Assembly (NCBI RefSeq): GCF_009296315.1
Contig: NZ_WHLY01000002.1
Span: 1,984,001-2,048,000, forward strand
Length of the DNA stretch: 64,000 nt
Direction of reading: 5' to 3'
From: Salmonirosea aquatica
GTDB lineage: Bacteria; Bacteroidota; Bacteroidia; Cytophagales; Spirosomataceae
The notes beneath the pieces were generated by a model, which was given only the letters and a program-made list of their open reading frames with translations, was not told where the DNA came from and made no database searches. How positions within the stretch are numbered: the stretch's first letter is position 1; each line of letters begins with the position of its first letter. This document shows positions 53,600-60,924 of the stretch, one piece after another. The position numbers were made by a program, and so were the translations under genes.

Positions 53600-54259
53600 A
53601 TGGAAGATAAAGTCCTTTTGATCCCTCCCAGCATAGAAGGCAGCCTGAAATACGGCTGGCAAAAAATGAAGCAGTACTTCCTGCCGCTTCTGCTGGTGGT
53701 GTTGGTCATTGCCGTAGCCAATGCCCCGGTAGACCGAATCAAGGAAGTTACCAAAGACCAAACCGCCCACAAGACCATTCTACAACTGATAGGAGCGGCG
53801 TACTGGCTGCTGCTGCTACCCGTATTCGAGTACAGCGCCGACCTGCTGTTCGTACACGCGGTTCGCAATCAGCCGCTGGATTTCAAAAACCTGCTGGCGG
53901 GCTTCCGCAACTACCTCGACGTCGTGCTGGCGCATCTGCTCACCGCCGCCCTGATCGGTATCGCCCTCGTGGCGCTCATCATTCCGGGCATTATCGTGGC
54001 CTGCCGACTGGCGTTCGTGTCGTACCTAGTAATGAACAAAGGTCTCGATCCCATCGCGGCAGTTGAAACCAGTTGGAAAATGACCAAAGGACATGGTTGG
54101 GAAATCTTCGGCCTGGCGCTCACTTCGATCCTGATTTTTTTTGTCGGGCTCGTGTGCCTTATCGTAGGGATTTTCCCGGCGTTGATCTGGATCAAAGCAT
54201 CCTTTGCTTCGTTGTATGAGGCTGTGCTAATCGAGCAAGAAGGTACCCTCCTACCGTAA
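53600..54259 (+). CDS. Integral membrane protein (DUF975/YciC-like)
   Basis: 219 residues. A polar start (SIEGSLKYGWQKMKQYF) is followed by about five hydrophobic helices. The conserved-looking HLLTAALIGIALVALIIPGIIVACRLAFVSYLVMNKGLDPIAAVETSWKMTKGHGWEIF is typical of DUF975 and related membrane proteins. Function unknown. It is the divergent partner of the LuxR-type regulator and probably its target (inference from the inverted repeat upstream). Confidence 0.75.
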   Translation: MEDKVLLIPPSIEGSLKYGWQKMKQYFLPLLLVVLVIAVANAPVDRIKEVTKDQTAHKTILQLIGAAYWLLLLPVFEYSADLLFVHAVRNQPLDFKNLLAGFRNYLDVVLAHLLTAALIGIALVALIIPGIIVACRLAFVSYLVMNKGLDPIAAVETSWKMTKGHGWEIFGLALTSILIFFVGLVCLIVGIFPALIWIKASFASLYEAVLIEQEGTLLP

Positions 54260-54275
54260 ATTCCTTTCCAGCTTT

Positions 54276-54316
54276 AACCTGTCCTTCTTTCAGAATAAAA
54301 AGGAGGACAGGTTTTT
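54276..54316 (+). terminator. Terminator of the gene at 53600
   Basis: A 10-bp stem (54276-54285 with 54304-54313, AACCTGTCCT and complement) with an 18-base loop, then a T run. Confidence 0.8.
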
Positions 54317-54417
54317 ATTTCACTGATTTTGCTCATACGGGCCGGTTTGGTATCTTCATTGTTTTGCATCCCCTTTAGATATCAAAAGCAAATAGTGACC
54401 AATAGCCCCACTACTCC

Positions 54418-55698
54418 ATGACTTATCCCTATATATCCGCACAGGAGGCCGTCAAAATGATCCGCAGCAACGACCGCGTATTCGTACACGGTGCGGCGGC
54501 TACCCCTACCCTGTTGCTGGAAGCGCTGGCCGAACGCGCGGCCGAACTTCGTAACGTGCAGACGATCCACCTGCACCTGGAAGGCCCTATGCCGCTGGCT
54601 AATCCGGGATTTGAAGAATCTTTTCACCCCAACGCACTGTTCATTGGGGCCAATCTGCGGACGGCCATTGCCGAGGGGCGAGCCAGCTACATGCCCATTT
54701 TCCTGAGCGAGGCCCCGCTGCTGTTTCGGAATAACATCTGGCCGCTCGATGTAGCGCTCGTGCAGGTTTCCCCGCCCGATCGGCACGGATTCTGTTCGCT
54801 GGGCGTATCGGTGGACGTAGCCCGGGCGGCAGTCGACACGGCCCGTAAGACCATTGCCCTCGTCAATCCCCACATGCCCCGCACCCACGGCGACGGACAG
54901 ATTCACATCAGCCGGTTCAGTGCCTTATGCTTTCACGAAACTCCCCTTTTCACCCACGATCCCCAACAACCCACCGAAACCGAGATGGCTATTGGCCGGC
55001 ACGTGGCGGGTTTGGTCGAAGACGGCGCAACCTTACAGGTGGGCATTGGTGGTATTCCGAACGCTACCCTGAGGTACCTTACCAACCACAAAGATCTGGG
55101 CCTGCATACGGAAATGTTTTCGGACGGCATCATCGACCTGGTCGAGAAGGGCGTGATGACGGGTATTCACAAGAAAAAGTATCGGGGGAAAATCGTATCA
55201 AGCTTTGCGATAGGCAGTCAGCGGCTCTACGATTTCATGGACGACAACCCGACCGTAGCCATGCTGGAAGCCTCCTACACCAACGATACGTCCGTGATCC
55301 GAACCAATCCCAAGGTAACGGCCATCAACAGCGCCATCGAAATAGACCTCACGGGGCAGGTGTGCGCCGATTCTATCGGGATGCGACTCTATTCGGGTGT
55401 GGGCGGCCAGATGGACTTCATCCGGGGTGCGTCGCTGTCGCAGGGCGGCAAGCCCATCATCGCCCTGCCTTCGGTGACTTCACGCGGAGAATCCAAGATT
55501 GTCCCTACCCTGAAAGAAGGCGCGGGCGTGGTGACCACCCGGGCGCACGTTCACTACATCGCTACCGAATACGGTGTGGCCAACCTGTACGGAAAAACCA
55601 TCAAACAGCGGGCGCAGGCGCTCATTGCCATTGCCCACCCTTCCCACCAGGAAATGCTGGAACGCATGGCTTTTGAACGCTTCGGCGGCAGGGCGTAG
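54418..55698 (+). CDS. Acetyl-CoA hydrolase/transferase family (4-hydroxybutyrate CoA-transferase-like)
   Basis: 426 residues. It moves CoA between acyl groups. The catalytic Glu is in LGLHTEMFSDG, the CoA-binding and C-terminal motifs are GVGGQMDFIRGA and TEYGVANLYGKTIKQRAQALI, and the early loop is DRVFVHGAAATPTLLLEAL. The length and motifs fit the Cat2/AbfT group better than succinyl-CoA-specific Cat1, but the acyl partner is not certain. Single gene, followed 25 bases later by convergent zwf, with no terminator seen between. Confidence 0.9.
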   Translation: MTYPYISAQEAVKMIRSNDRVFVHGAAATPTLLLEALAERAAELRNVQTIHLHLEGPMPLANPGFEESFHPNALFIGANLRTAIAEGRASYMPIFLSEAPLLFRNNIWPLDVALVQVSPPDRHGFCSLGVSVDVARAAVDTARKTIALVNPHMPRTHGDGQIHISRFSALCFHETPLFTHDPQQPTETEMAIGRHVAGLVEDGATLQVGIGGIPNATLRYLTNHKDLGLHTEMFSDGIIDLVEKGVMTGIHKKKYRGKIVSSFAIGSQRLYDFMDDNPTVAMLEASYTNDTSVIRTNPKVTAINSAIEIDLTGQVCADSIGMRLYSGVGGQMDFIRGASLSQGGKPIIALPSVTSRGESKIVPTLKEGAGVVTTRAHVHYIATEYGVANLYGKTIKQRAQALIAIAHPSHQEMLERMAFERFGGRA

Positions 55699-55723
55699 CT
55701 TGGAATTAAAGCGGGGGGTACCT

Positions 55724-57232
55724 TCAGACCATCCAGCTGTGGCCATCTTTGGCGATCAGCGCGTCGGCCTCTACCGGGCCGCGCGTACCCGCTTCGTAGT
55801 TGGGAAAATCGGCCGCCGGGGTAGCTTCCCAGGCTTCGATGATCGGCATGAGTACCTGCCAGGCCGCTTCTACCTGATCGGCGCGCATGAAGAGGGTCGA
55901 ATCTCCCCTGGTGATGTCAAGCAACAGCGTTTCGTAGGCCTCGGGGGTACCTTCGGTAGGCGCACCGGCTTTTTCAAAATCATCGTAGGAAAACTGCATC
56001 TCGACCGGATGTAGTGCCATTTCCAGTCCCGGCCGTTTGGCCTGAAACTGCATCCGGATACCCATGCAGGGCTGAATATTGATAATGAGCCGATTGGGCT
56101 GCCAATTGGTCGTCGCTTCGGGGGGGAACGATTGGTGGGGTACGGGCTTGAACTGGATCGTGATCACCGAATCGGTTTCGCTCAGCCGCTTCCCGGTGCG
56201 GAGGTAAAAAGGTACCCCCTGCCAGCGCCAGTTGTCGATAAACAGCTTTAGGGCCGCAAAGGTGAGTTGCGCGGAGTTGGCCGCTACATCCTCTTCCTGA
56301 TGGTAGCCTATTGCTTTTTTACCCTCGATCCAGCCTGCTCCGTACTGTCCGCGTACGGCCACCTGGCTCACTTCGTCGGGGCGAATCGTACGTAAAGCGT
56401 TCAGTACATCCACTTTACGATTCCGTACTTCGTCGGCATGGTACGACACCGGCGGCTCCATAGCTACCAGGCACAGCAACTGAAACAGGTGGTTTTGTAC
56501 CATATCGCGCAGGGCGCCGGCTGTTTCATAAAAATCGCCCCGGCTTTCCACGCCCAACTGCTCCGACACCGATATCTGTACATGGTCGATATAATTGCGA
56601 TTCCAGATGTGTTCGAAGAGCGCATTGGCAAACCTAAAAGCGAGGATATTCTGAACCGTTTCCTTACCCAGGTAGTGGTCGATGCGGTAAATCTGTGACT
56701 CCTCAAAAATAGACCCCAGCAAGGTATTGAGTTGCCGGGCACTCGCAAGATCACGCCCGAAGGGTTTTTCGATCACGATGCGCGTAGTGGCCAGGGTACC
56801 CGCCAGCTTGCTTTTGGCGATATTTTCGGCAATGACCGGAAAAAATCCGGGTGATACCGCCAGGTAGTACACGATGCACGGTTCCAGTTGCCACTCCTGC
56901 TGGTAGTGGTGTATCCTTTGGGCAAACTCCGCGTACGCTTTCGCCTCTTTTATGTTGGAAATCTGATAGGTAATATGCTCGGAAAATTCTTTCCATTTCG
57001 CCTTCTCCGCCTTCCCCTTCCGCGAAAATTGATTGATACCCTGTAAGAGATTATTCCGGAACTGTTCATCGGTCAGCTCGGTACGGCCCGTGCCTATGAT
57101 GGCAAATTCGGCGGGCAACCAGCCATCCAGAAACAGGTTGTAGAGGGCCGGGGTTATTTTACGATGGTTGAGGTCGCCGGTACCGCCGAAAATAATGAAT
57201 ACCGTAGGTTTGGTTTTAGCGGATGTTGCCAC
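55724..57232 (-). CDS. zwf: Glucose-6-phosphate 1-dehydrogenase
   Basis: 502 residues from GTG at 57232. The frame also begins with TTG at 57265 and has no ATG start, so the first codon is uncommon. It makes NADPH and 6-phosphogluconolactone. NADP motif FIIFGGTGDLNHRK, active site RIDHYLGKETVQN, and late GIRMQFQAKRPG are conserved. No pgl or gnd gene is nearby. It is 87 bases after mnmD, the same direction, so it may be read from the aspartic protease operon. Confidence 0.95.
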   Translation of the reverse strand: MATSAKTKPTVFIIFGGTGDLNHRKITPALYNLFLDGWLPAEFAIIGTGRTELTDEQFRNNLLQGINQFSRKGKAEKAKWKEFSEHITYQISNIKEAKAYAEFAQRIHHYQQEWQLEPCIVYYLAVSPGFFPVIAENIAKSKLAGTLATTRIVIEKPFGRDLASARQLNTLLGSIFEESQIYRIDHYLGKETVQNILAFRFANALFEHIWNRNYIDHVQISVSEQLGVESRGDFYETAGALRDMVQNHLFQLLCLVAMEPPVSYHADEVRNRKVDVLNALRTIRPDEVSQVAVRGQYGAGWIEGKKAIGYHQEEDVAANSAQLTFAALKLFIDNWRWQGVPFYLRTGKRLSETDSVITIQFKPVPHQSFPPEATTNWQPNRLIINIQPCMGIRMQFQAKRPGLEMALHPVEMQFSYDDFEKAGAPTEGTPEAYETLLLDITRGDSTLFMRADQVEAAWQVLMPIIEAWEATPAADFPNYEAGTRGPVEADALIAKDGHSWMV

Positions 57233-57319
57233 AGTAGGTAGGTTTTGGAGAAAAATACAGTGCAATAAAAGTTAGAACGGTAAGATACCCAATTCAGTTT
57301 TGAATTGTACTTCCGTCCA

Positions 57320-57988
57320 TCATTCTTTGACACCCCGCAGTACGTGCCGTTTCCCCCACGGCCCGGGATGCTTCTCGACCCGGAAGCCCGCGCTGCGCAG
57401 GGCGCGCTGCACGTCGCTTTTGGCGCAATAAGTAACAAGGTACCCCCCTGTTTTGGTAAAAGCCGCCACCTGCGCGAATGTCTCCGCGGTCCAGAGTTCG
57501 GGTTGAACCCTGGGCGCAAACGCATCATAATAGATGACATCGAACAGGGTACCTTCCGCAGAAAAGTGCTGCAATAAAGTTTGGTGTTTGACCAGCGTAA
57601 AGTAGGGCGACAGATGGATTGGGGTACCCCAGGCGGCCTGATGGACGCTGGCCAGGCCGTCCTGGCCGACGAGAGCTCCGTAGTTGAGTTGTTCGGCTTC
57701 TGCATCAGAAATCGGGTAGGCTTCGATTCCGACATACTCCACCGGTTTACGATGCTGCTCGGCCCATTGCCAGGTCAGCAGGGCATTCAGCCCGGTACCC
57801 AGGCCCATTTCAAATATCCGTATTTCGTCGGCTTTATCCAGAAAAGGGTCGATCCCCAGCTCGATAAAAATGCGGCGCGATTCCTGCAAAGAACCGTGGA
57901 TGGAGTGGTAGTGCTGATCGAAACCCGGGTCGTATAGCGTATGAGAGCCGTCTTCCGTCAGGAACAGGCGGGAAGGTAGTGAGTCCAT
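57320..57988 (-). CDS. mnmD: tRNA mnm5s2U34 methyltransferase MnmD
   Basis: 222 residues. The SAM motif IRIFEMGLGTGLNALLTWQWAEQ, the NPPY-like catalytic region IYYDAFAPRVQPELWTAETFA, and the end FTKTGGYLVTYCAKSDVQRALRSAGFRVEKHPGPWGKRHVLRG are those of the MnmC N-terminal methyltransferase as a separate protein, which is normal in Bacteroidota. It methylates the wobble uridine of some tRNAs. It starts 16 bases after the protease gene stop. Confidence 0.93.
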   Translation of the reverse strand: MDSLPSRLFLTEDGSHTLYDPGFDQHYHSIHGSLQESRRIFIELGIDPFLDKADEIRIFEMGLGTGLNALLTWQWAEQHRKPVEYVGIEAYPISDAEAEQLNYGALVGQDGLASVHQAAWGTPIHLSPYFTLVKHQTLLQHFSAEGTLFDVIYYDAFAPRVQPELWTAETFAQVAAFTKTGGYLVTYCAKSDVQRALRSAGFRVEKHPGPWGKRHVLRGVKE

Positions 57989-58004
57989 TTCCCAAAATAA
58001 ATCC

Positions 58005-59273
58005 TCAAATCATTCGCTGCAGCACAAAGCGGGCAAAAAATATTTTGCCCTCGCGCTTCACCAACAGCTCGATGGGCTTTCCGTCGCCCCTTTGCAGCAT
58101 TTTGTAGATTTCGCTCACATTGAGGTCCTCGGCCGCATGGTCGTTGATGAACAAGATTTGGTCACCCTCGGCAAGACCGGCCAACTTAGCGGGAGAATCC
58201 TTGCTCACGGCATTGACGAAGTAATTCTTATAGCCATTCCCCGCGGCTTTGATCTCAAGCCCGCTCATGTCGTGTTCGAACGATTCACGCAGCCGGCGTT
58301 TGACGGGTTTCAGCACCATGTACCGATCATGGTAGTTCATGGTCACCCGGAAGCGGCGCAGCAATTCGCAGCCCACATTGCCCTGCCGCTCGTAGCGGTC
58401 GGGGAGTTTGGAGCCAAAAGAGGTACTATCAGGAAAGGACGCCACGATGTTGTCGAGTTCGAAACGGCCAAATTTGATCCGGGCGATTCGGCCCAGGTTG
58501 CCATTTATGACGCCATTCAATCCCCGGCCCAGCTGGGTGTGGATTACTTTTTCGGGAAGCTGAATTTTATTGTCAGCATTCTGGTCCAGCAACAACGCGT
58601 GGCCCGCGCCCGTATCGATGATGACCCGGATGGGGTGCTCACGCCCGTCGGCAAACAGCGCCACGGCATTGGTGAAGGGTTTGGTATCTTCGATGGTGAT
58701 CGGGTATTGCTCTCCTTTCCGTTTCCGGTACTTGTAACGGCCCGGCTTCTCCAGGATCAGTTCCTTGCGATTGAAATCGATAGTTACCACAAAGTTGTTG
58801 AACACCTCGTAGCCAAAAATGCCGTGGACGGGCAGACCTACGTACTCCGACAAATGCAGGAAATCCTCATCCAGCACCAGCATATTCTGGTGCTTAGCCT
58901 TCATCCGGTTCATCGACAGGGAGTTGTCCAGCGCTACATGCGCCGTCACGTTCTCGCCTTCGCCTGCTCCGGCCAGCACTACCGGACGGGTGAGCTGGAG
59001 ATGCTGCCCGGCCAGCACCTTGGGATCGGTAACGAGGGTGGTACTAACGCCAGTATCCAGGATAAAATGCAGCGTATCAGATCCATTGATCTGAACTGGA
59101 ACAATAATCAGGTTGGAATGGAATTCAAAGGGGATGCGCGTCACTTTCCGGTTTCCTTCCAGGAAAAAACCGAACTTATCTTCGGGCTCCCACGCACGCT
59201 GGGCAGCTACGCGGAGAAAACCACTCAGTATTAGTCCAAACACCAGAAGTATATAGGTACCACTTCTCTTCAT
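58005..59273 (-). CDS. Retropepsin-like aspartic protease with PDZ domain
   Basis: 422 residues. A signal peptide ends near RVAAQ. Two DTG-type active motifs occur on one chain (HFILDTGVSTTLV and VIIDTGAGHALL), as in pepsin-like single-chain arrangement of two retroviral-type halves. A PDZ domain follows (KDSPAKLAGLAEGDQILFINDH). Periplasmic; targets unknown. First gene of the operon with mnmD and perhaps zwf. A -7 element TATATTTG (59300-59307) lies about 30 bases upstream. Confidence 0.88.
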   Translation of the reverse strand: MKRSGTYILLVFGLILSGFLRVAAQRAWEPEDKFGFFLEGNRKVTRIPFEFHSNLIIVPVQINGSDTLHFILDTGVSTTLVTDPKVLAGQHLQLTRPVVLAGAGEGENVTAHVALDNSLSMNRMKAKHQNMLVLDEDFLHLSEYVGLPVHGIFGYEVFNNFVVTIDFNRKELILEKPGRYKYRKRKGEQYPITIEDTKPFTNAVALFADGREHPIRVIIDTGAGHALLLDQNADNKIQLPEKVIHTQLGRGLNGVINGNLGRIARIKFGRFELDNIVASFPDSTSFGSKLPDRYERQGNVGCELLRRFRVTMNYHDRYMVLKPVKRRLRESFEHDMSGLEIKAAGNGYKNYFVNAVSKDSPAKLAGLAEGDQILFINDHAAEDLNVSEIYKMLQRGDGKPIELLVKREGKIFFARFVLQRMI

Positions 59274-59299
59274 AACTAACTCACAACTGGGATATTAGA

Positions 59300-59307
59300 C
59301 AAATATA
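59300..59307 (-). promoter_or_regulatory. Putative promoter of the aspartic protease operon, -7 TATATTTG
   Basis: The minus strand reads TATATTTG, matching TAnnTTTG, with a leader of about 20-25 bases before the start at 59273. A TTTG occurs about 23 bases upstream, slightly far for a -33 element. Confidence 0.45.
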
Positions 59308-59413
59308 AGCCCTGTTGTCTTGATTAAACACAAAAAAAACTTATTAGGTGTCTAAAAGTTTAGATTTTTTTTTATGATGAAACCCCAGTCTGAGTCTTCA
59401 AGCGAAAAAGTGG

Positions 59414-59421
59414 TAGTTTTG
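59414..59421 (+). promoter_or_regulatory. Putative tpiA promoter, -7 element TAGTTTTG
   Basis: TAGTTTTG matches TAnnTTTG and would start a leader of about 36 bases before the ATG at 59464. It argues against the in-frame start at 59374, which lies upstream of it. Confidence 0.5.
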
Positions 59422-59463
59422 GACCTCATTCAACTACAAATCCCTATACAAACCCGCCCGATC

Positions 59464-60228
59464 ATGCGTAAGAAAATAGTAGCCGGCAACTGGAAAATGA
59501 ACAAAACCCTCGACGAAGCCCTTGCGCTGACGTCGGAAGTGGTAAACATGATCAAAGACGAAGTGACTGGCGACGTGGAAGTGGTGCTGTGCGTACCTTC
59601 CCTATACCTGACCACCCTGAACAAATACGTCGACAACGCGGCCAAAGTGTCGCTGGGCGCGCAGAATTGCCACGAAAAGGCCTCCGGTGCCTTCACGGGT
59701 GAAATCTCAGCTCCCATGCTGAAATCCGCTGGGGTACCCTACGTCATCATCGGGCACAGCGAGCGGCGGCAGTACTTCGCCGAAACCAACGTACAGCTAG
59801 CCGCCAAGGTGGATATCGCTCTTGAAAACGGCCTGACGCCGATTTTCTGTTGCGGCGAATCGCTGGATCAGCGTCAGAATGAAGACTATATCGGCTTCGT
59901 CAAAAACCAACTCACCGAAAGCCTGTTCCATCTCAGTGCCGAACAACTGGCCTCGGTCGTAATCGCATATGAGCCTATTTGGGCCATCGGTACCGGCCTG
60001 ACAGCCAGCGCGGAGCAGGCTCAGGAAATGCATGCCGCCCTGCGGGCACATCTTTCCGAAAAGTATGGCCAGGAAGTGGCTGACGGCATTTCGATTTTGT
60101 ACGGAGGCAGCGTAGGCGCGGCCAATGCCGCGGAGCTGTTTGCCGGAGCCGATGTAGACGGCGGACTTGTAGGTGGCGCTTCGCTCAAATCGCGCGACTT
60201 TACCGAAATCGTGAAGGCGCGTCAGTAA
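59464..60228 (+). CDS. tpiA: Triosephosphate isomerase
   Basis: 254 residues from the ATG at 59464 (MRKKIVAGNWKMNKT); the frame is open from 59374 but that part is not conserved. It interconverts dihydroxyacetone phosphate and glyceraldehyde 3-phosphate. Lys in NWKMN, the electrophile His in IGHSERR, the base Glu in AYEPIWAIGTG, and the phosphate loop GGSVGAANAAEL are all there. Single gene. Confidence 0.98.
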   Translation: MRKKIVAGNWKMNKTLDEALALTSEVVNMIKDEVTGDVEVVLCVPSLYLTTLNKYVDNAAKVSLGAQNCHEKASGAFTGEISAPMLKSAGVPYVIIGHSERRQYFAETNVQLAAKVDIALENGLTPIFCCGESLDQRQNEDYIGFVKNQLTESLFHLSAEQLASVVIAYEPIWAIGTGLTASAEQAQEMHAALRAHLSEKYGQEVADGISILYGGSVGAANAAELFAGADVDGGLVGGASLKSRDFTEIVKARQ

Positions 60229-60258
60229 CGCAAGGTTTGCAAGGCCGACAGTAATTAA

Positions 60259-60298
60259 AAAAGGAGAAAGGTACCCTGGAAAGTACCTTTCTCCTTTT
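60259..60298. terminator. Bidirectional terminator (tpiA/rhodanese)
   Basis: A 16-bp perfect stem (60259-60274 with 60283-60298, AAAAGGAGAAAGGTAC and complement) around an 8-base loop, with A and T runs outside. Confidence 0.9.
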
Positions 60299-60329
60299 CA
60301 TTTATTGGAAGTTGAGGGTACCCTCGTGT

Positions 60330-60836
60330 TTATTCGTAAACCTTTTCTCCTTTATTGAGCCACACGCCCCAGGCGGGGGAGTAAGCATGTACCTTTTGGG
60401 TGGGCTGTCCCGTCATGTCCACGATGGGGTACCCTTGATTTACCCACTCGAACAGACTGCCGTACAGGTTCTGCACCTGGGTGAATCCCGCTTCGATCAG
60501 TTTCCTGCCTACCTTCTCGCTCCGTACCCCCACCGAGCAGTATACCACGATGGGGGTACCTTTGTCAATGTCCTTCACTTTGTCCAACGAAAACTCTTCG
60601 TACCCTACCCACCGTGCCTCGGAAATGTGGCTCACTTTAAACTCCGGGTATGCTCGGGTGTCCAAAAATCGCGCGGATGTCAATTTTGAAGCCTCTTCGC
60701 AACTGATCAGCGGAACATCGTTCTTATAGAGGGTTTTGAGGACGGCCCGGTACGTTCCGCTTGTGATTTGCCCGAACGAGGTAGTAAAAAGACTAAGCAC
60801 CAGAAAGTAGGTAAGAATCCATGATTTTTTCGTCAT
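60330..60836 (-). CDS. Exported rhodanese-like domain protein
   Basis: 168 residues. A signal peptide (ILTYFLVLSLFTTSFG) precedes a single rhodanese domain: FLDTRAYPEFKVSHISEARWVGYEEF, then the active loop with Cys in VVYCSVGVRSEKVGRKL, and LYGSLFEWVNQGYPIVD. The CSVGVRS loop length fits sulfurtransferases (six residues). A periplasmic sulfur carrier or transferase is likely; the donor is unknown. Confidence 0.9.
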   Translation of the reverse strand: MTKKSWILTYFLVLSLFTTSFGQITSGTYRAVLKTLYKNDVPLISCEEASKLTSARFLDTRAYPEFKVSHISEARWVGYEEFSLDKVKDIDKGTPIVVYCSVGVRSEKVGRKLIEAGFTQVQNLYGSLFEWVNQGYPIVDMTGQPTQKVHAYSPAWGVWLNKGEKVYE

Positions 60837-60924
60837 ATTGCGTTATATTGTTACGCGAAGGCCTTTTTTGGTATTTCCCTCCCTATCTGTTAATCACACA
60901 AGCTTAAAGTCGTAAACACATCAC

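Noticed and set aside
58092-59234. A 380-codon open frame opposite the aspartic protease
   Set aside because: Antisense to a gene with two DTG motifs and a PDZ domain; the reverse frame has no recognisable domain.
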